A stretch of DNA of 64,000 nt. Source: Adiantum capillus-veneris (lineage: Eukaryota > Streptophyta > Polypodiopsida > Polypodiales > Pteridaceae). The position numbers were made by a program, and so were the translations under genes. Shown in pieces: positions 47,118 to 58,145 of the stretch; position 1 is the stretch's first letter, and each line of letters starts with the position of its first letter. Location of the stretch: the NCBI GenBank assembly GCA_014529385.2, contig CM043962.1, forward strand, positions 90,197,680-90,261,679. Reading direction: 5' to 3'. Under the pieces are notes generated by a model, which ran no database searches, was not told where the DNA came from, and saw nothing but the letters and a program-made list of their open reading frames with translations.

Positions 47118-47527
47118 GTCATCTTGGCCACTCCATCCTCTTTGATGCTTGTTACAAACTCCCATACTCTTTTGATGTCCACCCCTGCTGGTATTGCTTC
47201 GAAATAGTTATGGAGGTCAATTTTCTCCAAGTAGCTGGCCATTTTGCTTCGTACAAATTCATTGAGCTCTCTTGGCAGCATTGGTAGCTCTATTACATTG
47301 CCTTCATTGTCTTTGAACACGCCCTGGTAGATCTTTAGGTCGTTTGACTCTAACAGATCTTCTTGTATCCAGGTGCTCGTGGGCTTTAGTGTTCCCTTTG
47401 GAATGACAAAAGGTTCCACCTCGTCCAAATAATCTTTGATTGTCATTTTTTTCTTCTTTGCCGGTGACTTCGAGGCTGCCATAGATCCTGTTGCACTCAG
47501 TAATCCAAAGTTAGCGTTTTTTTCCAT
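47118..47527 (-). pseudogene. Giant gypsy third ORF, N-terminal part
   Basis: ATG at 47527. It begins MEKNANFGLLSATGSMAASK, then a basic stretch SPAKKKKMTIKDYLDEVEPF and a segment ending WEFVTSIKEDGVAKM at the chromovirus insertion. The reading frame resumes at 40928 with TNLQGRPDTEII. The gene starts 122 bp after the last palindrome repeat and has the same orientation as gag-pol. Neither signal peptide nor clear transmembrane segment is seen, so an envelope-like role is not supported. Function unknown. Confidence 0.72.
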
Positions 47528-48065
47528 ATTAGCTGCGAAACCGAGTTTTACTTATCCAAATGACTTGAAAATTGAAATTATAGCTTAAAAGGAACTTGTG
47601 AAGCTGTGCATGTGCTCACAGTGCAAATCTCGCCAAAAATTTTCATATAGACATCCTACGCGTAGAATGTCTTTTTCTTCAAAATTGGTTCATACTTGAC
47701 ATGTAGGTAGTGTAAGACTCATGGAGCATGGCTATAGTCTTGGATTTGAATTTGGATATCAAAAAGTGGATTTTTGGGTTGATTCAAGCTTTAGGTCACA
47801 ATTTGGGTAGAATGTCCATCATAGGTAGCAATTGATGTCCAAATGGGTTGAAAATTGGTATATGGGCTCATTGCACCATGATATTGGCTCCTATGATGTC
47901 ATTTCTTACATAGAAGACTGATTTATGCTGAAGACATCCTACGCGTAGGATGTCTTTTTCATCAAAATTGCATGAAACTTGTTCTGTGGGTTGTCCTTGG
48001 CTATGGAACATGGCCATATTCTTGGATCTGAATTTGGATAAGATTTGGTGCTTGTCAGACTCTGT

Positions 48066-48413
<348 letters not shown>

Positions 48414-48415
48414 AC

Positions 48416-48427
48416 TGGTATCAGAGC
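48416..48427 (+). other. Primer-binding site of the small LTR element
   Basis: TGGTATCAGAGC two bases after the 5' LTR. Confidence 0.92.
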
Positions 48428-48739
48428 CATCTTGCCCCGGTCTCGGCTCGACTTGACGAAGCTGCCCTGTGGGAAGCGCTGCCTGCAGAGAGGAAAGACC
48501 CGGAATCGACCTGCTGCAAAACACACAAAAACGACATCATGTAGTTCGCCCTGGCTATTTGAGCAAATTTCGATACTACATCATCTCCTAAATCTGCCTC
48601 TAGAGCCCGCTGTGAGCGAACCCGTCCACAAGCTTTGTGTTGTCAACTGCTGCTACAAAAAAACGCAAAATTTTTCTTTTCTTGGGTGTTCACACCATTT
48701 GGAAATTAATTGGATTAAGAGGACCATCCCACTCTTCTC

Positions 48740-49368
48740 AAGATGGTGAGTGACTTGACCAAGGTCTTGACGACGGTGGTGATTAAGCTCATATCGACAA
48801 GGACAACGAAAGCAGGTTTTCTACCATGACGAATAATTTGGAGTTGAAGATTCATTACAACAAACTCCAAGTGCACACAAAGATTCCAGCATTACGAGGT
48901 GGTTTTGAAAAGTATGGCCTTGGACACCGGCCGAGAAGCATGTTACTTGTGCTGCAGATGTTTATGATCCACCATGTACTCGCACATCGCATACAAGTAG
49001 CCAAAATCGCCGGCGGCATCCTCAACATCATCATCATCATCCCAAAAATGACTATAAGAATCGACACAAAGGGAAAGGAAGCAGTCACACAGAAAAGGAG
49101 TCACAAAAGAAGCAAGTTCGAACTAGTCACTTTCAAATGGTTTTTTGGGCTTTCTGCTCGCAATATTCTTCAAAGGTTCTTCAATCAAGTTTTTCTGGTC
49201 GAAAGTCATGCTCTGTCATTTCTTTTTGTTGTCATAGGTTTGTTATGCTTTTGTCTATTGTCAAAAACAATCATATATTTCCTGTCAAAAGCCTTGTTTT
49301 TAGCTTATCAAATGTCACTTAAAGCCATGTCCAAATTTTGTACGGGATATAGACACTGCCATCCATAA
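48740..49368 (+). pseudogene. Possible gag remnant in the small LTR element
   Basis: An ATG at 48743 opens a short frame that soon stops. A longer frame at 48826-49368 (180 residues) contains LKIHYNKLQVHTKIPALRGG and a basic segment, then hydrophobic residues that look accidental. No knuckle or protease motif is visible. I cannot say which frame, if any, is expressed. Confidence 0.3.
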
Positions 49369-49662
49369 ATGGTAAGACCTCCCATTTTGTCAGTTCTTAG
49401 CGTGTTCTTATCACTTCTCATGAGGTTACTGGGTACACCTGAAACCCAAGGTTTGGTAGTAAACCAAAAACTCCACTTGTGGTAGCTAATTTTTTGACCT
49501 ACACCCTATCTGTTCAAGGGGGGGTTACTGTTCTAGCACCAGGTTATGGATACACCAGAAATCCTTTTGGTTGTGAGAAAACCTAAAACTCACAGTTAAC
49601 GAGTATACCAAAAACTCCAGGTATCATGAGTTGCTTGTCCAGTTCGGGCTTGAGGGGGGGAT

Positions 49663-49835
49663 TGTTGGGTTTCAAGCCCAAGTCGTCATAACCCGTGGGA
49701 AATGGCTTTTGTAGCCATGCAGTTACAAGTGTACTTGCAGTTCAGTTTTGCATGGCAATTGCATGGATGGTCCAAACCTATATATGTATCTCAAGGATTA
49801 ATACTAATACAAGCGTTATTTTTCTTGGTGTCGAG

Positions 49836-49914
<79 letters not shown>

Positions 49915-49986
49915 CTCGCATCTGCTGCTCAGCACCACGCCATGGCTTGCCTCAGGCTACACCCACCGTAGCCTCAGGTTCCAACA
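49663..49986 (+). repeat. 3' LTR of the small LTR element
   Basis: 324 bp with a (CT)n tract of about 75 bp (49836-49911), preceded by a TGAGGGGGGGA purine tract. Confidence 0.93.
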
Positions 49987-50450
49987 TCTGTGAGGTATTT
50001 TTGGGCTCAAAAAGTGTATCTTGAAGGTGTTGGGGGTCAAAAGTGATTAGAATGGCTTCAAACTTGACATATGGGCTCTTGATGATGAGGTCATTAGATC
50101 TGGAATGACAAAACATCCCTTCCATGCGAAAAAGGTCCATTAGACATCCTACATGTAGGATGTCTTTTTCATCATTTTGACTCCCTGACCACACAGATTG
50201 TTTGCTGATGTGTATGTGAATGTGTTGTGCAAGTTTCATGAGATTTGGACAAGATTTGGTAGGTCAATGGCCCATTATTGCCTCTATGCCCTAACTTTGC
50301 GTTTTTCCATGCATATGAGGTCAAATATGGTCCAAATGTGATGAAACTTGGTGCATGGCTTGTTAATGTCATTCAGAACATGTGCATGACAAAAATTGAT
50401 GAGGTTTGTGCCAAAAAGTGCCCTTGAGACATCCTACACGTAGGATGTCT

Positions 50451-52048
50451 CCTGTTGATTTTTTTTAGTGCTAGTGCTCCCAGTGCTTGCCCTTTGCCCC
50501 CCTAAGTCCCTTTTGAGCCTAATTTCAACAAAAAAGTCAAATGGATAGAGTATAACTCCCTGTGTGGACTTCAGAGCCTCCGAGCCGTTTTATGACTTTT
50601 GGAGTGCTTTTTGGTGATAAAATTTCTCGATGTTGGTCTCCATAGCTTCCCAATCCCTTGGGGATCCTTGCCGTACGGTTTTTGTCGACTTTGGGTTCAC
50701 CGGAGCTCCATTTGGCAATTTGTCGCTCTAGAAGCACCCGTGGTTGCATTTACATACCTTTGATGATTTGTGGTGGTCTACCACCATAGGACTTGATTGT
50801 TGATGGTCTAGGAAAGCCGCTCGTGAAGTTTGGTGGCAAACGGACTTGCGGTTTGGCCGCAAGTGCATTTTGACGCTTTGTGTGTCTGATGCCGTTTTTG
50901 AGGTTTAGTGCCGTTTCGGATCACTTTTTGGTCATGCGGGTCATATGGACTTGTCAAGCATGTCGAGATGCTCCTACCCATGAATTTTGGTAGCATTTGG
51001 TCGCCGTTTTGCCGATTTCCCATTTGGTGGCCTCTTGCGGGTTTCTGGGAATTAGGGTTTTTCTCGATGGTTTCCCACTGCCTTTGGCTATCCAGGACTG
51101 GTCTCCTAGACTAGGGTAAGCTGCCGATGAGGTCTTGTTGCTTTCGGGTTAGTCGTTAGGCCGCCGTCTCTACTTGCAGGTCTCTACCGCTCGCTTTGTG
51201 TTTGACCTCTACGCTAGTTTTCGCGACATAATGACAAACATGCGCGAAAAGCTCAAGGTGGTGAGCCTACCTCTCATGTCTGGAGCTGGTCGGATAGACG
51301 TGCGCGTTGTAGAAGCTGCTGGAAGTTCGATCCGCTCTAGGTGGCAGAAGCTCTCTCCACAAAGTCAATAGTGAGAATGAGCTAAAAATGGGGTGAAAAT
51401 TTCTTATAATGGAGGTCCCCGAACCACTTTTCATGAAATTTGACATGTGCTCCTATCTTCTTGCGAGATGCGGTTTAGGCTCAAAAATTTCTTGATTTGG
51501 ATTCCGTTTGTTCTATTTTACCAGAAATTTGGCATTTCGGTCAAAACCTAGCCTAAAACACGCTTTCCGCTCCAGTCTCATAATTGCACCCCCACTGTAC
51601 CATAGGTTGTCCTTTAGTCACTGGTCATCCCCATATTTTTGTTTTTCATTACGACTGTTTTTCACCTGCTTTTTGTATTTTTGAAGTTTTTCTGCCGAAA
51701 ATTAGCAAAATTAAAAGGAAAATAACAAATCAAACCCAGAAAATCCCCAAAAATCATAATAAATCACAAACATCACCGCAACACACTATATACACTCACA
51801 TGCAATTTTTATGGCCGGATTTCTCCATTTTATCAATATTTTGCCTGAAAAATGGCTATTTCTACTTATATACACACACCTAAGGGCTTGATTTGGCGTT
51901 TGGCCCCCTATACCTGTAGCTTCATGCTGTATAAGGGCATATATACTTGGGTTACTCAAGAAAATTTCGCAATCAAATGTCAACCCTTAAAATAGTCGAA
52001 AATCATGCCCTTTTTTGTTGTTTCTGTTATTGGTTCCGCATTTGAGAA
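50451..52048. other. Giant gypsy noncoding interval
   Basis: No protein motif on either strand. Lies between the palindrome array and the conserved purine block. Contains GC-richer text at 50560-51360 and an AT-rich stretch at 51650-51990. Similarity to 1640-1760 is visible near 51920-52048. Confidence 0.55.
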
Positions 52049-52260
52049 TGCCTCCCCCCCTCCTAGCCGGAGTCCTCCCGGATGACAAGGTTTCGCCTCG
52101 GAGTATGTGCCGTGCATAGGTTGAAAAAGTTGTGCTAATGCCTGGCCGATTAATGTGGCCCTATTTTATGCATACTCGGTCAATGCATGGAAAAATTAAT
52201 GTTGTGCAAGAGAAGGGAATAAGCAAGATGCTTATTGGCATTTGCCGTCGAGGCTTCCTG
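52049..52260 (-). promoter_or_regulatory. Conserved noncoding block with internal purine tract
   Basis: About 210 bp shared with 1427-1640 of the other gypsy remnant, including minus-strand GGAAGCCTCG, CAAATGCCAATAAGCA and a CTAGGAGGGGGGGAGGCATTC tract (52050-52068). It resembles a polypurine tract but is internal to the element. A second plus-strand priming site or an RNA element are possibilities; neither is shown. Confidence 0.45.
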
Positions 52261-52723
52261 ATTTCTTTGCAAGTAGAAGCTGTAACTCTACTGCTCTCTG
52301 TTTAATTGTCTTTTTGGCAAGAGGCAAGTGCTTTGCCGACACTGTTGATGGAGTCGTAGCTGTTTCGGAGGATAGAATTGGTTGGGATGTAATAACTATG
52401 GGCCTTATGGCCTTGGCTTTCCATTGGTATTTTGTTGCTGCCGACTTTTGTAGATGGTTTGGCACTTTCTTCGGCATCCACATATATTGGTTCTCCTTGT
52501 TGGCATGCAGATGTCTGCTTTCCATTGTTGCTTGTACCGTAGGGAGTTCCTTTGGCTTTTGCTTTGGTATCCAAATGTGAGTGACATTTGGGTTATGGCT
52601 AAGCATTTTCTTTGGGATCCATATCTGTTTTATGACCTTGGTTTTGGGTTGAACCGTCTGCTTTGTTGGAATCCGGTTGTTACATTGTTTTTTTCCCGCT
52701 ATTGCATTTCTATCCTTCCGCAT
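52232..52723 (-). pseudogene. WxPK-repeat tail of giant gypsy pol
   Basis: Translation contains VIKQIWIPKKML, VTHIWIPKQKPK, NQYMWMPKKVPN and a degraded TKYQWKAKAI, spaced 20-40 residues, in a Lys/Gln-rich background, ending near LLLAKKSGSLDGK. It continues the polyprotein beyond the second protease with stops between 52740 and 52900. The same motif in more copies forms the tail of the remnant at 1-1357. W-x-P-K tetrads also occur in some plant copia polyproteins near the protease, but repeated use at the end of a gypsy pol is not something I recognise. Role unknown. Confidence 0.7.
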
Positions 52724-52900
52724 CCATTCTTTTTACCTTGTTTTGGTAGCCTAGATTTTTGCATTGTGGCCGGTGACTTCAGCTATCTGTAATTAGCATG
52801 GTTGGCTTTTACTTAGTTGTTGGTCTCAGGTTTCATGTTGTTCTTTGATGGCATGTGTGCTTTTGTCTTTATTGCCAGTGATTTCATGGCTTGCAGTTGA

Positions 52901-53480
52901 TCATGATGGTATTGTTGAGCAAAAGCTATCACCTTGTTGTTCATGTTCATGTTGAATTTTGACCGCCTTTGCTTTCCAATCTATCTGGACATTGTATGCT
53001 TTTTGCCAAGGTTTCCCTAGCATCATTGGGTGTTGTGTGCTTTCATATGTCACCACATAGAATTTGTGTGGGTAAATATATTGATGTAGCTGTACATGCA
53101 ATATAGTCCATCCTAATGTTTCCATCCTAATGTTTTCAATGGGTGTGATGTGCTACTTTCCAGCACTTGGGGAGTAGGATGAAGTTGATCTGTGACTTTG
53201 AGTTGTTGGTATAATCCGTAAGAGATCAAATTTGCTTGAGCACCCGAATCAAGCAAAGCTGTTGATTCAACTTGATTGTTGCCCACTTTGACTGTAATTA
53301 TTGGCTCCACTATTTCCTTCTCCAACTTCGTCAGTCGAATGGCATTGATTCTCAATGGTGGTCCACTTTGTTGTTGTTGTCGCAGAAGCCGTCTTTTTGC
53401 AATGCGTTCTTGTGCTTCGGCTTGAGCTTCCTTCGGTACTCTCTCTTTTTCCTTCATTATTTGCTTTCCTTTATGAATTT
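52901..53480 (-). pseudogene. Second retropepsin-like domain, downstream of integrase
   Basis: After a charged linker (IMKEKERVPKEAQAEAQERI, RRLLRQQQQSG) the translation shows a retropepsin pattern: IITVKVGNNQVESTALLDSG, with active site LLDSGAQANLIS (about 53230-53265), then YGLYQQL, PLKTLGW, FYVVTYE, a flap/C-terminal motif MMLGKPW (about 53007-53027) and VQIDWKAKAVKI. Length about 115 residues, normal for the family. One frame change near 53115-53125 breaks it. It lies in the same frame as the integrase, so the ancestral product was an integrase-protease fusion. The first protease, in its usual place before RT, is also present (57.6-58.0 kb). Placement after integrase is unusual. Confidence 0.8.
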
Positions 53481-54840
53481 GTTGGAGCATCTCCTGTGTG
53501 AGTGGTAGATGATATCTCCTCAGTCGACACCCACTAATCCAGTTTGACATTTATTGACCTGCTAATGTAGCAAGCTTGACAGCTCCAGTTTGTGATAGAT
53601 CACTAATCACAAATGGTCCCATTCCTCGCTTTTTAAGTTTCTTGGCATGTTGCTTCAAGGTATAAACAAGTACGTAATCACCTATTTTGAACTCTTTGGT
53701 ACGCACATGTTTGTCAAAAAATTCCTTTTGTCTTCTCTTTTTAGCATAGATTGAAGCGACAGCTCGCAAGCGGAGTTCATCTAGCTTTTCAAGATCATCA
53801 ATTCTTGAAGAGAGCTCATGCCCTGTCCATTCCAAGCTTGTTGCTACTCGTAGATTTGGGATTAAAAACTCTATGGGTAGTATAGCATTTAGGCCAAACA
53901 CCATGTTGTATGGTGTTGTTCCTATTGATGTTTTGTAAGCTACCCTGTATGCCCATAGTGTTGAGTGTAGTTGCTGATCCCAATATGTTCTTGATTCTGA
54001 CACTATTTTAGTGAGAACCGTGCATAGTGTTTTATTTGTGGCCTCAGCTTGCCCATTGGCCTGTGGATGGTATGGTGCTGATTTCCTATGTATGACCATG
54101 AATTCCTCTAGCAGATATTCAATGACTTCATTGAGAAAGTGTGTTCCACGGTCACTGACAATTTCTATTGGTAACCCGAATGTACAAAAACATTCTTATA
54201 CAAAAATTGTGTCGTGATGCATGCATCAACTTTTTGTGTTGCTTTGGCTTCGACCCATTTTGTGAGATAGTCCGTAGCCACAATGATATATTGGGTATGG
54301 GTGTGATATGCAGGGGGTGATATAGGTCCCACAAAATCAATGCCCCATTTTGCAAATGCCCTTGCCCCCATCATTGGCCTTAATGGCATCTCATCTCTTA
54401 TCTTGGTGCCTTGACACACATCACAACGCTTTACAAACTCGTCGGCATCCATGTGCAATGTAGGCCACCAAATTCCTGCGGTTAAGACAATTTTTGCCGT
54501 CTTATGGCCCGAAAAATGGCCTCCACTTATTCCTCTATGTGCATGTTCTAGAATCAGCAGGTATTCGCTTTCACTTGCACAGATTCTAAGTTGATTGTCC
54601 TTTCCCCGCTTATAGAGTTGGTTCCCAATTAATTGAAAGTCATGAACTTCCAGCTCTATAGATTTTTTCCGTGCTCTTGTAATGTTCTCAGGGAACATCC
54701 TAGTGGTTAAGAAGTCAATAATATATTGACTCCATGTAGGTGCTATGTTCACCTGAAACAAAGTTGCGTGATCCATTGGTCGTTTGGCACTACATACTGT
54801 ACAATTGGTAACATAAGAATGTGTATCCGCATACATAGTT
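53480..54840 (-). pseudogene. Giant gypsy integrase
   Basis: HHCC zinc region HAHRGISGGHFSGHKTAK ... CDVCQGTK (about 54420-54540), catalytic core GIDFVGPISPP (Asp), IVSDRGTHF (Asp) and HPQANGQAEATNK (Glu), all catalytic residues retained. A frame change near 54180 and an in-frame TAA at 53551-53553 interrupt it. The C-terminal end reads WISGCRLRRYHLP, matching the usual end of large plant gypsy integrases; the frame then runs on into the second protease. No chromodomain. Confidence 0.9.
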
Positions 54841-54962
54841 GGCCAATAAACCCCTAACTGTTTCAGTCTCTGGTGTGTTTTCAGTGTTGAACAATGAAAT
54901 GCACATCCCTGGACATGTGTCTCTTCAAGGTACCACTCGAATTCTTCCGGATTTATACATAA

Positions 54963-56810
54963 TCATAGGATTAGGTCAGATTCAAGATGATACAACCGTC
55001 CTTCTATCAACTGGAAGTTTTTTGTTTGTTGAATTGTTTGCTGTTTGGATCTGCATCCCGTATTATCAAACTCACTTCTGAAGGAGAGAATGATAACTAT
55101 TTCCTGAGACCATTTGGGTACCATTTCAATGTTGAAAAGACAAGCATCTGGTATGTCATCATTTATTCCTTCAGGAGCTTCCCTGTTGTGTATCCTTGAA
55201 ACATGATCTGCTCGCAGATAGGTTTTACCCTTTTTGACCACCACTGTGAAGTCAAATTCTAGAAATATAATAAACCAGCGTATGATTCTCCCTGTATTGC
55301 AAGGTTTATTTACTAGGTATAAAAGAGCTTGATGATCCGTGAAGAACATAAATTTGTTTGCAAGCAAATAATGCCGAAATTTCTTTACAGCATAAATCAT
55401 TCCTAACCCTTCCCGCTCGGTGGTTTTGTAGTTCTTTTCTGCACTGTTTAACTGTCGACTCACATAGAAAACCAGAAAATCCATTGTTCCGTCACTAGGT
55501 TGAGCTAGAATACTTCCAATTGCATATGTTGAAGCATCAATGTGCACATGGAATATCTTTTCCCAATCTGGTGCCTTTAGTACAGGTGCTGATATAAGGT
55601 TTTCCTTCAGCTTTTGGAATGAGGTCTCACACTCCTCGGTCCACTCGAAATTGACTAGCAAACGATACAGAGGTTGTGCAATAACCGCATACATGTATAT
55701 GAATCTTTGATAATATCCGCAGTGTCCCATGAAGGATTGCACTTGTTTCGCATTAGTAGGCCTGGGCAGGTCTACAATGACTTTGACTTTGTCTAAGTCT
55801 GTGGTTATGCCATTTCTTGAGACAATGTGTTCTAAGATTCGTCCTTGCTTAACCATAAATACACACTTTTCCGGGTTTAGACAGATTCGATATGTTCTGC
55901 ACTTTTCAAAGACCTTTTGCAAATGGTCAATATGTTCCTCTCGCAGAAGAGAGTGTACACACATGTCATCCATGTAAATTTCTAAGACTATTCTTAGGTA
56001 TTCCTTAAAAGCGTGAGTCATTAACCTCTGAAAAGTGGTTGGTGCATTTGTTAAGCCAAATGGCATAACTCGATATGCATAAATCTCCCATTCTGTGGAA
56101 AACGCTGTTTTGTGTTGATCCTCCCTTGCTATTGCCAGTTGGTTGTATCCTGAAAACCCATCCAGAAAGGAATAAGCCCATTTCCCGGCCACTCGCTCCA
56201 GTACATGTTCTGTGATTGGCAATGGATAATTATCCCTTATGGTTGCTGCATTCACCTTCTTGAGGTTTACACACACCCGCAGTTTTCCATTCTTTTTGGG
56301 AACTACCATAATGGGTGACACCCAATCTGTATGTTAAATCTCATAGATGAATTCCACTTCCATCAGTTTATCAATCTCTTCCTTGATTCGTTTAGCAAAT
56401 GTGTCATTATATGTATAAGGACGTTGTTTGATAGGTTTTGCATCTGAATTCAAAGGAACTGTATGTTGGCATATCAATGAATCAACTCCTTTGAGGTCTT
56501 TATAGGACCAAGCGAACACATCTTTATAATTCTTGAGAAGCTGTGTTAGATGCACTTCCTCCTCAGGCTCTAAATCGTTAGCTATATAGACCGGCTGAGG
56601 CTTTTCACCTGGCTGTGCGAGGTCTATTCTTTTTGCATTTTTAGACCCATCGTAAGATTCTTGGTTGGTTCTCTCCCTGATTGGTGGTGTCATGATGATT
56701 TTTCTATCTTGGATAGTAAATTTCCGATAGTGTGTTGGTACGTTCATGTTGCCCTTTTCTAACTCCCCTTTACCATCACTATCTTCTTCAGTAGTCCATA
56801 TCTCTCTCAA
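54963..56810 (-). pseudogene. Giant gypsy reverse transcriptase-RNase H
   Basis: RT starts near YKDVFAWSYKDLKGVDSLIC; motifs are SPIMVVPKKNGKLRVCVNL, FLDGFSGYNQLAIA, FGLTNAPTTFQRLM and the catalytic YMDD (LEIYMDDMCVHS). RNase H follows with FHVHIDASTYAIGSILAQP, YKTTEREGLGMIYAVKKFRH, FFTDHQALLYLV and LRADHVSRI. Stops are at 56334-56336 (between FIYEI and HTDWVSPI) and 54963-54965 (TGA). Apart from these the enzyme looks well kept. The F-A-W-S-Y-x-D-L/M motif is typical of the large non-chromodomain plant gypsy group. Confidence 0.93.
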
Positions 56811-56933
56811 AGACTGTTTCAGTTCTTGGTATTTCTGTTTACGCTCCAGTTTGGTCCACTTTTGGTCTTTTGTTGTTTCTTTTTTTTATTTTTCAGATTT
56901 TTGTGATTTTGTTTCAGTTTTAGCTTTTCTTAC

Positions 56934-58145
56934 CTATTTTATTTCTTCTCGCATTCTTTCTTTTCGATTTTCTGAGAATTTTCTTGATATTTGATCTTTT
57001 ACACAATCCTCTGCTTTTACAAGCATCAAATAGTGAGTTTTACCTTTTATCCTGGGAATCAGGTTCTCTCTCGCTTTCTTTCCTACTCTTTTCCTCCTAT
57101 AGCGTTCTTGGCGTCTAGGGTGTTGATTAGCAAAATCATAAAAATTGATATTCTTGGCTTCATTTCCACGCTCACTTGAGGTGTCTGAACACTCATTATC
57201 TGCATCTTCATTTACTTCCAATTGTTCAGAGGAGTTGTAGAACTCTTCTTGTTCTGGGGGTTCTACCGTCTCTTTTTCTGGTACAACGCTTACCATGTAA
57301 TAGGGTAGCACATCGTAGCCATCCTTATCGCAAAATTTTATTGTTGGGCTGTCGGTAATGGTACAGACATCCAATGTTGCTAGTATGTGTTCCCATTCTA
57401 GAGGTTCCAAGGCATCTTCAGGGAAAGGTTCCGGAATATACTCCTTGTCCTCAATTGCTCTTTCTAAGACGCATTCCTCTTTTCTTAAGCTTCCACAATG
57501 TGAAGCTCCGCACATCCATAGCTCTTTTGGTTGCCCTAACCATGCTAGTAGTTCCGATCCTGCTACCGTAGCCGAATCAAACTCTTCCACCGGTGTTTGG
57601 TTTACATCTTTGTAACTATGGTCTTTCAGGTGTATTTTAGTTGTTGTCTCGCCATGTCTGAGGTATATGTGGTCATGACCCCAATCTTGGACCATCTTCA
57701 GTTGTCGCATGAATGGTCGTCCCAAGATTATCTCATAATTGTTCTTTTTGTCGAAATCGACTATTGCAAATGTATGCTCATACTCGATTTCGCACGAAGT
57801 GACAATTACTTTTTCTAAGAGTTCTAGAGGCTTCTCCATGAACCCATCTGCTAACTGCAGTTTCATTCTGGTAGCCCTCAGAGCTGGTTTTCCCCATTTT
57901 TTCCAGATTTCCTTGGTGGCGATAGCAACTCCCACTCCATTGTCAAGAATAGCTTTGGAAACTACTCCTTGGAATTCTACCGGCAGCGTCGTATTTCCAT
58001 CTTCTCCCTTGCAATATTCTCCAACCTTATTCAATGGTACTGGTCTAGTGTTTAGGTTAGGTTTGTCCAACTCCCTGATTCCTTCTTGGAGCTTCAAGGT
58101 GGGGTCATTCACTCCAAATTTTTCTAGGCATTTTCCTACTGTGTT
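56934..58145 (-). pseudogene. Giant gypsy first protease and protease-RT linker
   Basis: Retropepsin domain: LPVEFQGVVSKAILDNGVGV (active site ILDNGVGVAIA, Asp retained, usual Ser/Thr/Gly after it is Asn), KLQLADGF, FAIVDF and the flap-end motif EIILGRPFMRQL, then IYLRHGE. The next ~110 residues (SELLAWLGQPKELWMCGASH, IPEPFPEDALEPLEWEHILA, KFCDKDGYDVLPYY) are conserved with the remnant at 1-300 and are of unknown function. A basic stretch (RRQERYRRKRVGKKARENLI) leads to the stop at 56934. The polyprotein continues in frame toward RT with further stops. Confidence 0.85.

Noticed and set aside
38120-47527. Calling the third ORF an envelope gene
   Set aside because: No signal peptide, cleavage site or transmembrane segment is visible; coiled coil alone is not enough.
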